64,000 nucleotides of DNA from positions 3,720,001 through 3,784,000 of the forward strand of contig NZ_AP024630.1 in assembly GCF_019976975.1 (NCBI RefSeq), written 5' to 3'. Both the position numbers and the translations under genes were made by a program. How positions within the stretch are numbered: position 1 is the first letter of the stretch; every line of letters starts with the position of its first letter. This stretch comes from Arthrobacter sp. NtRootA1. Its GTDB lineage: Bacteria > Actinomycetota > Actinomycetes > Actinomycetales > Micrococcaceae. The notes below the pieces were generated by a model. That model searched no databases, was not told where the DNA came from, and saw only the letters and a list, made by a program, of their open reading frames with translations. Below, piece by piece: positions 50,732 through 60,700 of the stretch.

Positions 50732-50942
50732 TGAGGCCTCTCTTTACCGGCATTGCGAAACCGGCATTTTGGCTCCTGCCGCTGGCCGCGGCGACGGGCA
50801 CATACCAAACATCCACATTACGCGGTCGGACGTTGTGGGGATGCTTTGCCTACAGCGAACGACGCCGCACACAGGCAGACAGCCTTCCCACCGCGCGGTA
50901 CGGTGAAAGTGATCACCAGCCAGTTCGACGATCGGCGGCACC

Positions 50943-52409
50943 ATGACTTCCAACCCCAACAACCCGTCAGATGACGATGAGACGCCCAAGGACCCGCTGG
51001 CGGAAATGCTGCAGAACCTGATGGGCGGCCAAGGCATGGGCAACATCGATCCCGCCGAACTGGCCAAGGCCGCGGGGCTGCCCAACGATCCCCAGCTCCT
51101 GCAGCAAATGTTCGCACAGGTTCAGGCCATGATGAGCTCAACATCCGAGGGCCCGGTGAACTGGCAACTGGCCCATGAGAACGCACGACGCGTTGCGGCT
51201 TCCGGGAGCGATCCCTCGGTGAACGCCCAGCAGGCCCGGGACATCGATGAAGCACTCCGGCTAGCGGAACTATGGCTGGATCCGGTGACAGATCTTTCCG
51301 CCACCGGACTTATCGGCCGTGCGTGGTCCCGCGCCGAATGGGTTGAAGCAACGCTTGGAACGTGGAAGCGGCTGACTGAGCCAGTTGCCAACAGCATCGC
51401 CAATGCCTTGTCCAATGCCTTGACCCAGCAGATGCCCGAGGAAATGAAGTCCATGATGGGTGGTGCCTCGTCAATGCTCCAGAACATGGGCGGCGCCATA
51501 TTCGGGATGCAATTGGGCCAGGCGATAGGCGCGCTCTCGGCCGAGGTAGTCAGCTCCACGGACATTGGTGTTCCCTTGGCTGACCTGGAGATGGCTCTGC
51601 TGCCGGCCAACGTCGCCAAGTTCGGCGAAGGACTCAGCCTCCCCGAAAATGATGTCCGGCTCTTCCTCGCCGTCCGCGAGGCAGCCCACGCCCGGTTGTT
51701 CGTTCAGGTCCCCTGGCTTCGCGGCCACTTGCTGGGCGCCATCGAAGCCTATGCACGAGGGATCCACATCGACATGTCCCGAATCGAGGATCTCGCGCGG
51801 GATCTGGATCCGGGCAATCCTGAAGGAATCCAGGAAGCCTTGTCCCAGGGTGTCTTCACTCCGGAGCGGACGCCTGTGCAGACCGCCGCTCTCGAAAAGC
51901 TCGAAACAGCGCTTGCCCTCGTGGAGGGTTGGGTAGATGAGCTCACTGCTGAAGCCACGGAAAAGGTACTGCCCTCGGCTACCGCCCTGCGCGAAACCGT
52001 CCGTCGTCGGCGTGCCACTGGCGGTCCTGCCGAACATGCCTTCTCGTCGCTTGTGGGGCTGGAACTGCGCCCCCGCAGGCTTCGGGAGGCCGCTACCCTG
52101 TGGGCAACCCTGAAGGCAGAACGCGGTATTGCAGGCAGGGATGCCATCTGGCACCACCCTGACCTGTTGCCCACCGGGGAAGACCTGGACGATCCCAAGG
52201 GCTTCTCCGAACGCCGCAGGCTCGCCGAGGCCAGCGACACCGAAGTTGACGATGCTCTGCAGAAGCTCTTGAGCGGTGGCTACGATGAGCCTGCGGACGC
52301 TGTGTCGGAGGACGCTGTGTCGGAGGACGCCGAACCGGAGGACGAAGACTCCCAGGACGACACCGGGCCTGACTCGGGCAGCGAAGACCCGAAGTCACCG
52401 TCCACCTGA
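50943..52409 (+). CDS. DUF2342 (zincin-like) protein
   Basis: 488 residues. N-terminal part with DPLAEMLQNLMGG and a Met/Gln-rich region, then the family core: GPVNWQLAHENARRVAA, TGLIGRAWSRAEWVEATLGT, EEMKSMMGGASSMLQNMGGA and a zinc-like motif RLFLAVREAAHARLFVQVPW (EAxxH rather than HExxH), later EGWVDELTAEATEKVLPSAT. Predicted zincin-fold hydrolase found only in actinobacteria; activity unproven. The C-terminal about 60 residues are acidic and low-complexity. Divergent from the YlbL-type protease, as in mycobacteria. Confidence 0.9.
   Translation: MTSNPNNPSDDDETPKDPLAEMLQNLMGGQGMGNIDPAELAKAAGLPNDPQLLQQMFAQVQAMMSSTSEGPVNWQLAHENARRVAASGSDPSVNAQQARDIDEALRLAELWLDPVTDLSATGLIGRAWSRAEWVEATLGTWKRLTEPVANSIANALSNALTQQMPEEMKSMMGGASSMLQNMGGAIFGMQLGQAIGALSAEVVSSTDIGVPLADLEMALLPANVAKFGEGLSLPENDVRLFLAVREAAHARLFVQVPWLRGHLLGAIEAYARGIHIDMSRIEDLARDLDPGNPEGIQEALSQGVFTPERTPVQTAALEKLETALALVEGWVDELTAEATEKVLPSATALRETVRRRRATGGPAEHAFSSLVGLELRPRRLREAATLWATLKAERGIAGRDAIWHHPDLLPTGEDLDDPKGFSERRRLAEASDTEVDDALQKLLSGGYDEPADAVSEDAVSEDAEPEDEDSQDDTGPDSGSEDPKSPST
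52290..52345 (+). repeat. 15-bp tandem repeat in the DUF2342 C-terminal tail
   Basis: Units of GACGCTGTGTCGGAG repeated in frame encode D-A-V-S-E twice, followed by a diverged D-A-E-P-E copy in the acidic tail. In-frame slippage can change tail length without frameshift. Confidence 0.7.
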
Positions 52410-52416
52410 TCTCAGC

Positions 52417-52448
52417 AATGGTCGCCATGGATTTTCATGGCGGCCATT
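52417..52448. terminator. Bidirectional hairpin between DUF2342 and metallopeptidase genes
   Basis: Stem AATGGTCGCCATG / CATGGCGGCCATT (52417-52429 with 52436-52448), 12 of 13 pairs plus one G-T, loop GATTTT. Sits between two convergent genes, 7 bases past the DUF2342 stop and 8 bases before the other stop. Confidence 0.75.
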
Positions 52449-52455
52449 GTCGTCT

Positions 52456-53100
52456 CTAGCCCGTTGCCTCCGTGCCAGCGCTCGTTCCAGCAGATTGGTT
52501 GGCGTCACCGCTAATCCCATCACCGCTGATCCCGCGGGACGTCGCGAACGCGACCCCCTCCAGGAATGCTTTGGCGCGCTGTGTCTCCGGGTAGGCCTCA
52601 AGCAAGCGCCAAAACTGCGCGTTGTGTCCAGCTACCAACAAATGCGCCAGTTCGTGCAGGAGCACGTAGTCGATCACCCACTGCGGCATCGCCTGAAGCT
52701 TGTTCGAAAGCCGGATGGTTCCATCCGCTGGAGTGGCCGAGCCCCACCGTGAGTTCTGGTTCGTCACCCAGCGGACCGACGTCGGAACCGCCCGTCCTCC
52801 GAGGTAGGTGCGCGAAAGGTGCGCTGCATGCTGGGCAAGTGCCTCGTCCGTTGCAGGCCTGCGCCGATCTGGTTTACCCGCTCGACGCTCCCCTTGCCTC
52901 TGCAGCTTCGCAAGCATGCGCCGCACCCACTCGAGCTCCTGCGATTTGGTAAAACTTGCCGGAATCGCGACAACGGCATTACCGTCTTCCCAAAACGCAG
53001 CTACCGTTCGCCGGCGCCGGGCTGAGCGCCTGACGACTACCGGAGCGCCGTCGTCGGTGAGCATAGGAACGTCCGGCTGGCCGGCTGTTGGGCGCGGCAT
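52456..53100 (-). CDS. YgjP-like (M48/SprT-type) metallopeptidase
   Basis: 214 residues. Zinc site in LLHELAHLLVAGH (His149, Glu150, His153, with His159 as the likely third ligand), the WGSATPADGTIRLSNKLQAM strand before it and the FWRLLEAY motif after it, as in the YgjP/WLM (Wss1-like) group, which includes DNA-protein cross-link and ribosome-linked proteases. The N-terminus VVVRRSARRRRTVAAFWEDG is basic. The ATG overlaps the uvrD2 stop by one base (TGATG), so it is coupled to the helicase gene. Confidence 0.9.
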   Translation of the reverse strand: MPRPTAGQPDVPMLTDDGAPVVVRRSARRRRTVAAFWEDGNAVVAIPASFTKSQELEWVRRMLAKLQRQGERRAGKPDRRRPATDEALAQHAAHLSRTYLGGRAVPTSVRWVTNQNSRWGSATPADGTIRLSNKLQAMPQWVIDYVLLHELAHLLVAGHNAQFWRLLEAYPETQRAKAFLEGVAFATSRGISGDGISGDANQSAGTSAGTEATG

Positions 53101-55232
53101 CAGAGGTTGGTGCTCTCGGCGAGGACTGCGAGGACGGCTTCGCCGTAGCGCTCGAGTTTGGAGGGCCCTACCCCCGCCAGTCCGGCCAATTCCTCCAGCG
53201 ACGCCGGCCGGGCTTCGGCTATTGCGGTTAACGTGGCATCAGTGAAGACAACGTAGGCGGGAACGTCGGCAGATTGCGCTTCATCGCGCCGCCACTGCCT
53301 CAGGGCGTCGAAGGTCTGTTCCTCATACGTGGGCGGGCATTGGTTGCAGCGACCCACCTTCCTCTCGGCTCCGGAGGCAAGCATGCTTCCACACACCCTG
53401 CACGACGCCGGCGCGGCAGCTTTGCGGCGGGTGGAACCTGCCCGGCTCCTGGCGTTCGCAGACGCTACCGAATCCGGCCGGAGTCCATCGAGGAAGCGCG
53501 AGGGCTTGCGGTTGGCGCGGCCACCAGGAGTGCGCGCCGAAGACCACGACAGGTTCAGATGCTCACGCGCACGAGTGATCCCGACGTACAGCAGTCGGCG
53601 TTCTTCGTCCACGTCCTCCGGTGTGTCCGCGAAGGAGATAGGCATGAGTCCTTCGCTGAGGCCCACCAGGAAGACGGCATCCCATTCAAGGCCCTTTGCT
53701 GCGTGAAGGGAGGCAAGCGTTACACCCTGAACTGTGGGAGCATGTTGGGCCACCGAACGTTCCTGGAGCTCGTTGACGAACTCAGCCAAGGTGAAAGACT
53801 CTCCACGGCTGACTGACAACTCATCAGCCAAGGCCACCAAAGCGGCCAGGGATTCCCAACGCTCGCGAAGGGCTCCCCCGCTGTGGGGCGCGGATTCACT
53901 GTAGCCAAGGGAGGCAACGATGTCACGGACAATCTGGCCCAAAGGCTCCAGGGGGCCTTCCGCCACAGCCCTGGTTGCCGCACGCAGTTGCAGGATGGCA
54001 TCCCGGACCTCCTTGCGGGCGAAGAACCTCTCTCCGCCGCGAAGTTGGTAACCGATCCCCGCCGACGCCAACGCTTGCTCGTAAGCTTCGGATTGCCCGT
54101 TGGTGCGGAACAATATGGCGATCTCGCTAGCCTTGACACCCGCGCTGAGTAGCTCCTGGATTCTGCCTGCAACAACCGCCGCCTCCGCTTCGTCGTCCGG
54201 ACATTCCATGAACCGCGGTTCCGGGCCGGCCGGCCTTTGGGCGACAAGCTTGAGCGGAGGCGCCCACGCCGCATCGGCAACCGGTCCACCACTTCGGCGG
54301 GACCCGAGGAGATCATTGGCCAGCTTAACGACCTGTGGCGTGGACCTGTAGTCACGGATGAGCTTGACCACGGTGGCGCCTGGGTAGTGTGCCTTGAAAT
54401 TCAAGAGATGTTTGGGTGAGGCTCCCGTAAAGGAGTAAATCGTCTGGCTGGCATCGCCCACCACGCACAATTCGTCACGACCACCCAACCAGAGGTCCAG
54501 GAGCCGCTGCTGAAGCGGGGAAACGTCCTGGTACTCGTCGACGACGAAGTGGCGGTATTGCTCCCTGACCGTCGCGGCCACCTTGGGATCCTCTTGGAGG
54601 ATCCCGACCGTAATCAGCAGGACGTCTTCGAAGTCAATGACGTTGCGGTCAGTCTTAATATCCTCGTACGCCTGGAACACCCTGGACACAGCCGTGAGGT
54701 CGAAGCCTCCCGGAGTCCCGCGTCCTTGTGCATTCTCCAGGTAGTTGGCAGGGGTGAGCATAGAGACTTTTGCCCATTCAATCTCTGCAGCCAAGTCCCT
54801 GATGGACGCGCGATCAGTGCTGAGCCGAAGCCTGCGTGAGGCCTCAGCGATCATGTTGGCCTTGTGGTCCAGCAGGCTGGGCAGGGTACCGCCGATCGCC
54901 TGCGGCCAGAAGAACTGTAATTGCCTCAGGGCCGCAGCATGGAAAGTCCGCGCCTGGACATTGGCCACGCCAAGATCCCGAAGCCTGCTCCGCATTTCGG
55001 CCGCCGCCCTGGCTGTGAAGGTCACTGCCAGCAGCCTCTGCGGTGAGTAAACCCCCGAGTGCACTCCATAGGCGATGCGGTGCGTGATGGCGCGGGTCTT
55101 GCCTGTGCCTGCACCTGCAAGTACGCACAGGGGGCCAGTGAGAGTGCTGGCTACTTCACGTTGCTCATCATCCAAGCCGCTGAGGACTCGCTCCTCAAGT
55201 GAGCCACCGACGTCGAAAATTCCTCCTGTCAC
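53100..55232 (-). CDS. uvrD2: ATP-dependent DNA helicase UvrD2
   Basis: 710 residues from the GTG at 55232, which overlaps the nudC stop in a GTGA. SF1A helicase with Walker A AGAGTGKT at about 39-46, motif II HFVVDEYQDVSPLQQ, motif III GDASQTIYSFTGAS, motif IV IRDYRSTPQ, motif V GLEWDAVFLVGLSEG and motif VI YVGITRAREHLNLSW. A C-terminal zinc-like cluster (CRVCGSMLASGAERKVGRCNQC) leads to an HRDC domain, the arrangement of mycobacterial UvrD2. A 3'-5' helicase in DNA repair or replication, essential in mycobacteria. An upstream TTG at 55265 is possible but less likely. Confidence 0.95.
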   Translation of the reverse strand: MTGGIFDVGGSLEERVLSGLDDEQREVASTLTGPLCVLAGAGTGKTRAITHRIAYGVHSGVYSPQRLLAVTFTARAAAEMRSRLRDLGVANVQARTFHAAALRQLQFFWPQAIGGTLPSLLDHKANMIAEASRRLRLSTDRASIRDLAAEIEWAKVSMLTPANYLENAQGRGTPGGFDLTAVSRVFQAYEDIKTDRNVIDFEDVLLITVGILQEDPKVAATVREQYRHFVVDEYQDVSPLQQRLLDLWLGGRDELCVVGDASQTIYSFTGASPKHLLNFKAHYPGATVVKLIRDYRSTPQVVKLANDLLGSRRSGGPVADAAWAPPLKLVAQRPAGPEPRFMECPDDEAEAAVVAGRIQELLSAGVKASEIAILFRTNGQSEAYEQALASAGIGYQLRGGERFFARKEVRDAILQLRAATRAVAEGPLEPLGQIVRDIVASLGYSESAPHSGGALRERWESLAALVALADELSVSRGESFTLAEFVNELQERSVAQHAPTVQGVTLASLHAAKGLEWDAVFLVGLSEGLMPISFADTPEDVDEERRLLYVGITRAREHLNLSWSSARTPGGRANRKPSRFLDGLRPDSVASANARSRAGSTRRKAAAPASCRVCGSMLASGAERKVGRCNQCPPTYEEQTFDALRQWRRDEAQSADVPAYVVFTDATLTAIAEARPASLEELAGLAGVGPSKLERYGEAVLAVLAESTNL

Positions 55233-56218
55233 GGCTGGAGGTCTTCGATGACGCCGCCGTACCAATGCTCAATCAACGAGCGCGCAATCGACAGGCGCGT
55301 GGAGATGGTGATGTCGCCACTCAACACGGCCTCCTGCAACTCTTCCCGGCTGAACCACCGCGCGCGGGTGACCTCGACGCCGTCGGGGCGGGCAACGGCG
55401 TCGTTCGTTATCGCCGTAAAGCCCAACATGAGCGAGGCAGGGAAGGGCCACGACTGCGAACCGAGATACTGGCACGCTGTAACGCGGACACCTACTTCCT
55501 CGCCGATTTCACGGACAACAGCCTGCTCAAGCGATTCCCCGGGTTCAACAAATCCAGCCAGGGTGGAGTAGTTCCGGGCGTCGGCAGGCCCGCCGCCACC
55601 CAGCAGAAGCCGGCCATCAGGGCCAACGACAGTAACGATGATCGCCGGGTCTGTGCGCGGATAGTGCTCAGAGTTGTCCTGGGGACACCGCCGTACCCAG
55701 CCCCCGGATTCAATATCAGTTGGCGTGCCGCACTGCGGGCAATGGGTATGTGTCGCGTGCCAGTTGGAGATGGCACTCGCCTCGATGAACAAGGCGGTGT
55801 CAGTAGCATCGAGACGTCCGGCAACCTCCCGGAACCCGGCCAACTGCGTATCGGAAGGGATCAGAGCTGTCCCGGGCAAAGGCGGCTCAGCAACTGTAAA
55901 CAGCAAAACAGGAGTACCCTCGGCCACGGACGAAGGCCGCAAGGTTGTACCCAGGTAGATAGCAGTCAAAGCGCCGGCTTTTGCTTCGCCGAGGGCAGCC
56001 CACAGTGGACCAGCGTCCCCGAACCATAGGCCGTCCCTGCTCACCAGCGCCTTGCGTTGGGAAATGACCATGGCCTTGGCCTCACCGGAGACGATCAGGT
56101 CCTCAACCATGCCAGGCTTCATGCGCTCATTTGAGCCTCGGTCCACCAACGCCGGGCGCACTGGAAGAACAGTTTCCATCAAGTGGTTGGCCAGCGCCGG
56201 AGACTCCGCATAACTCAT
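55229..56218 (-). CDS. nudC: NAD-capped RNA/NADH pyrophosphatase NudC
   Basis: 329 residues from the ATG at 56218 (MSYAESPALANH); a longer form from 56275 is possible. N-terminal domain, a zinc-ribbon-like region reading HCPQC ... RRCPQDNSEHYPR, and a C-terminal Nudix domain with the box GFVEPGESLEQAVVREIGEE continuing VGV. The NudC-specific motif after the box reads SQSWPFPAS instead of SQPWPFPxS. Hydrolyses NADH and removes NAD caps from RNA. Coupled to uvrD2 by a 4-nt overlap. The second CxxC of the ribbon is CPQD, so the fourth zinc ligand is not a cysteine. Confidence 0.92.
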   Translation of the reverse strand: MSYAESPALANHLMETVLPVRPALVDRGSNERMKPGMVEDLIVSGEAKAMVISQRKALVSRDGLWFGDAGPLWAALGEAKAGALTAIYLGTTLRPSSVAEGTPVLLFTVAEPPLPGTALIPSDTQLAGFREVAGRLDATDTALFIEASAISNWHATHTHCPQCGTPTDIESGGWVRRCPQDNSEHYPRTDPAIIVTVVGPDGRLLLGGGGPADARNYSTLAGFVEPGESLEQAVVREIGEEVGVRVTACQYLGSQSWPFPASLMLGFTAITNDAVARPDGVEVTRARWFSREELQEAVLSGDITISTRLSIARSLIEHWYGGVIEDLQP

Positions 56219-56361
56219 GTATCTACCGTACTGATTCGCACCGACAAAGAACATTTGGATCGGCCGCATGTGCATATCGTGGCACTGCCGGCCGGTGAAC
56301 GGACCGATGATCCACTTCTGCCTTGTTTTCGTGCGGATCTGAAGACTCGCCGCACTGCATC

Positions 56362-57714
56362 ATGGCCATAGGCGCCACTCAATCTACCGTGGAAGACGTG
56401 AGAAGAACACCGCTCGAACTGGCCGCTGTAGCAACCGCGGCGGTGCCCGGACTGGCACCGACGGCTACAGCCTATTCCCCCGATGACGACGCCGACTTCG
56501 ATTCGGCGTTGTTGCTCGACGCGGAAGGCAAGCGCTGGCGCGTCCGTTCGCCGCGTCATCCCGAGGCCAGTACCCGTCTCGAAACGGAATTCATGGTCTT
56601 GCGCGCCTTCGCGCCCGCCATCCGTGCCGAGCTTCCTTTCCATGTGCCAACCGTCGCCGGCACAGTCCGGCAGGGCGCCCTCACAACGTTCGTATACGCC
56701 CATCTGCAGGGTTCCACGTTGTCCATTGACGAGCTATCCGCCGGCAGTCCGGCTTTGGCCCGTGATATTGGCAATGCCCTTGCGGCCATCCACGACCTCC
56801 CCCTGGCACTGGTCAACAATGCAGATCTGCCTAGTTACTCGGCCAACGAGTTTCGGCAGCGCAAGCTCAACGAATTGGACCAGGCGGCCACTACCGGCAA
56901 GATTCCCGCAATTTTGCTGCGTCGCTGGGAACATGCCCTCGAGGACGTCGCACTATGGCGATTCAACCCCTCGGTGGTTCATGGCGACCTCCACGAAGAC
57001 AACCTGATGGTCCAGGACGATACTGTGACGGCCTTGACAGGATGGACTGATCTCCGCATCGGTGATCCAGCAGATGATTTCGCCTGGCTGGTGGCGTCCA
57101 ACGAAGCCTCGTTTGTTGAGGCCGTGCTGAGCCGGTATACCGAGGCGCGCCGGGACACGCCCGACGCCCATCTGCTTCGACGGGCCGCTTTGCTGGCTGA
57201 ATTCGCGTTGGCCCAGTACCTGGTGAAGGCAATGGCCGTTGGACACGAGGACATGACGACCGAGGCAGTATCGATGCTGCAGTCCCTTGCGGACGACATC
57301 GAAGAGCAAGCCCGGCATGACGAGGCCGCCCTGGCCGCCGAACAGGCAGCAGCAGCTGACGCCGAGGCAGAAGGCGCAGCACTACAGGAGGCCTCGAATC
57401 ACTCGACGAACGCCCGGCAGCCTGCCGTTACCGTCGTGGCGATTCCCGACGCCGGGACGCCAGTCTCAGTGACGCCCGTACCGCCCACATCGTCGAAGGA
57501 AGTCCCCCACGCCGGAGTGCCTGACGCCGAAGCGCCTGACAAGGAAGCGGCTGACAAGGAAGCACCTGGCAAGGAAGCAGCATCAGACGCGGATGCTGGA
57601 AGCGCGTCTGAGAAGCTGGCGGAAGAATCCACCTCCCGGCCTCAGGATGACGCGTCGACTGCAGCTTTGAATGTTGTCACTGTGACACCGCTGCATGCCG
57701 GCGGGCGTTCCTAG
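56362..57714 (+). CDS. Aminoglycoside-phosphotransferase-like protein, putative pseudokinase
   Basis: 450 residues from the ATG at 56362; a GTG at 56398 is a possible alternative start. APH/Choline-kinase fold: LLLDAEGKRWRVRSPRH (nucleotide loop region), TFVYAHLQGSTLS, and the catalytic loop VVHGDLHEDNLMVQ with Asp and Asn present. The following metal-binding motif, normally IDW..., reads LTGWTDLRIGDPADDFAW, so the DFG-equivalent Asp is Gly. The C-terminal about 130 residues are Ala/Glu/Lys-rich with repeats of D-K-E-A type and a Thr/Val/Pro stretch. Stands alone on the plus strand between two minus-strand repair operons. Confidence 0.85.
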   Translation: MAIGATQSTVEDVRRTPLELAAVATAAVPGLAPTATAYSPDDDADFDSALLLDAEGKRWRVRSPRHPEASTRLETEFMVLRAFAPAIRAELPFHVPTVAGTVRQGALTTFVYAHLQGSTLSIDELSAGSPALARDIGNALAAIHDLPLALVNNADLPSYSANEFRQRKLNELDQAATTGKIPAILLRRWEHALEDVALWRFNPSVVHGDLHEDNLMVQDDTVTALTGWTDLRIGDPADDFAWLVASNEASFVEAVLSRYTEARRDTPDAHLLRRAALLAEFALAQYLVKAMAVGHEDMTTEAVSMLQSLADDIEEQARHDEAALAAEQAAAADAEAEGAALQEASNHSTNARQPAVTVVAIPDAGTPVSVTPVPPTSSKEVPHAGVPDAEAPDKEAADKEAPGKEAASDADAGSASEKLAEESTSRPQDDASTAALNVVTVTPLHAGGRS

Positions 57715-57738
57715 ACCAGCGCTTCTCCAGGACTCCTT

Positions 57739-60700
57739 CTACTTTGAGGCCTCACTTGCGGGATCGCTCTTGAGGGCCTTGGCGATGATCTGCTCGAGTT
57801 CCTCGGCGCTGCCCAAGTCATGCGGGCGCACCACAGCATCCTCCGCAACGTAATAGAACGCCGCGCTGACTTCCTCCAGGGAAACGCCCTTCAACCGCGC
57901 CCAGGCAAGACGGTACACAGCCAACTGCACGGCCCTCGCTGCAAGCTGTTTGCCTGCAGGCCGGCGACCTGTTTTCCAGTCGATGAGTTGCCATCGCCCG
58001 TCCGCGTCGCGGAAAACGGCGTCGATACGTCCGCGGACCACCACGTCACCGATCTTCGTTTCCACGGGCACTTCCACAAACGCTGGAGCCCGATGCGCCC
58101 ACTCGGACTGCTTGAACGCTTCAACCATGTGATCCAAGCCGTACGCTTCGTCGATATGGGCATCCGAGCCAGGTGCTTCGTCGATGTCCAACATGCCGGT
58201 TGTTCCGAAGTACTCCTCCACCCAGGCGTGGAAAGCTGTTCCCTTTCGGGCCGAAATGCCTGGTTCCCGGGGTACCGGTCGGCGCAATTGGGCCAGCACC
58301 GCTGCAGGATCGGCGCCAAGGTCAACGAACAGGGACGCCGAGATATGGCTGGGCAAGTGCACGTCCTGATGAAGCTTTCCCTGAAGCCGGCGATCCAGGA
58401 GAAGCTGGGCTTCGTGTGACCACCGCCCCGGGTTGCCTGTCAAAGCTTCCGGTGATGCTTGAGAAGCGCATTCCTCCATGAATTCAAGCACCCGGGCTGC
58501 CGCCCGGTCCATGGCGGCACGGCGGCCCGGAACGAGCCTAATGCGGGCTCCGGTGCGGGGATCGGACGGGCCTTCGAGTGGATCATACGGAAATTGAGCC
58601 GCTTCCAACGTGGCGGTGAGCGGACTGCTATCGGGCAGTGATTCTTCGGCTACTGACTCAGGGTGGACCACAACAACGCTCCGCCCAGTCCCGACAGCGC
58701 GGGCGTCCCCGGACGAGGAAGACACTCCCGCGAGTGGCGCCAGTTCGGAAAGGAACGACGACATCCCTGCCATACCGGATCTGGACCCGTTCCACGCTGA
58801 GCTGGACACCATCAAAACAAACTTGGCCCGAGTGTAGGCGACGTACGCAAGCCGGCGTTCCTCGGCTTCGCCATGATGTTGAACATCCGATTTGAAGTCC
58901 CTCTCTGCGTCCAACCACCCTTTTTGGTCGTTGTGGTCCAGATCCCACTGCGGCAGATCAGCCCGGTCACCCCGCAACGGCCATGGCAAGGCGGCTGCGC
59001 CGCTGCTCCATCGGGAGTCCCTGTTGCTGGGGAAGGAACCTGCGTTGAGCCCCGGGACAAAGACGACGTCCCATTCCAGCCCCTTGGAGGCGTGGACTGT
59101 CAGGAGTTGGACTGCTTCCCGGTTGGTTTCAAGAGGTGCAATGTCCAGGCCACCTTCCTCGGAGGCTGCGGCTTCCAGCCAGGAGAGGAATGCCAGGAGA
59201 TCTATCCGCTGGGAAGTCTGCAGGAATCCGGCTGCTGCGTCCTGGAAGGCATCCAGGTTTCGGCGTGCTTGGTGGATGCTGACGCCAGGCTTTGCGGCTA
59301 CCTCGATATCCAGCAACATGGCACGTTCAACCTCGCCGAGCAAGGTTGTCAGGTCATCCCCGATGTAGGTGCGAAGGGAGCGCAATTCCTCCGACAACCT
59401 CGTCAATCGTTCCAGGGCTGAAGGGCTCAGCGTCCTCCCGTGTCCGGATGTCCATCCCGGCCGCGGCAGGAAGTCCAGGGCTTCCACAAGGCTTGCGGCG
59501 TCAGTGATGTCGCTTTCCACCGTCACAGCCGCCGGGTCCTCGTCAGCGACCTCAAGAGTGTTCCCTGGTCCTGACCTCCGCCTGGCCAAAAAACGGGACC
59601 AATCGTTGAAGGCCATGAGGTCCGCTGGTCCAATGCGCCATCGGGCTCCGGCAAGAAGCCGCATCAATGCATCGGAACGGCCAGGATCAGCCAGGACCCG
59701 CAGCGTTGCCACCAAGTCCACTATCTCCGGAGTGTCCAACAGACCGCCGAGGCCGACGATCTCGTAGGCAATCCCCTGAAGTTCGAATTCCCTCCGAATG
59801 CATTCCATCTGCGCACGTCTCCGACACAGAACCGCCATGGTTGGCTTAACAGGAGTACCGTCTTTCTCTTCCTCGAAGACGGTCCTCTGGTAGCGCCGGA
59901 CGTCGCGGGCAATAGCGCCAGCCTCGTCTTCATCTGTGCTGAACCGACCGATAACAACGCTGCCTTCGGCCGCGAACGGACTTGGCACCAGGGGCGGAAC
60001 CGCAACGCCACTTGCAGTGTCCCTCTCCCCTGCGGGGCCGTCGGCAGCTGCCGCCTTGTTCAAGGGTGCGGCAATAGTGTTGGCCGCTTGGAGGATGTTC
60101 CTGCCGTTGCGCCAAGCCGTGGTGAGGTAAGACGTTGGCGCCACGGAGTAGGCATCTCCGCCAGATGCCTGGTCGTTGTGCCTCACGGGGAACTCCTGCA
60201 CAAAGTGGAAGAGCTGTCCCGCCGAGGCGCCGCGGAATCCGTAAATCGATTGGTTCGGGTCCCCTACCGCGGTGACGGCATGACCTTGGCCGAAAAGGCG
60301 CGAAAACAAGACAAGCTGAGCATGCGAAGTGTCTTGGAACTCGTCCAGCAGCACCACCTTGTAGCGTGCCCGCTCAGTGGCCGCAGCCAACGGTATTTCC
60401 CGCGAAATGCGGGCCGCGAGTGCCACGAGGTCACCGAAATCCAGCACTCCCCGTTGACGTTTGGCATCCTGGTACCGGAGAACAATATCTGCGACGCTGG
60501 CCCGGGTGCGCAGCATGGAAGCGAGTTCCCCTGCCGCCTGCGTGGGGTTCTTCTTTGCACCGGCCATGTAAGGGAGTTGCTCGAAGGACTGAACGCGTTC
60601 CAGCACCCAGTCGCGGACAGTGGCGGGATCCTGCAGGTGTTCCGCGCACTCGCCGGCCAGCTGGATGACGGCATTGACGAGCGTCGACTTTGCAGCGGTG

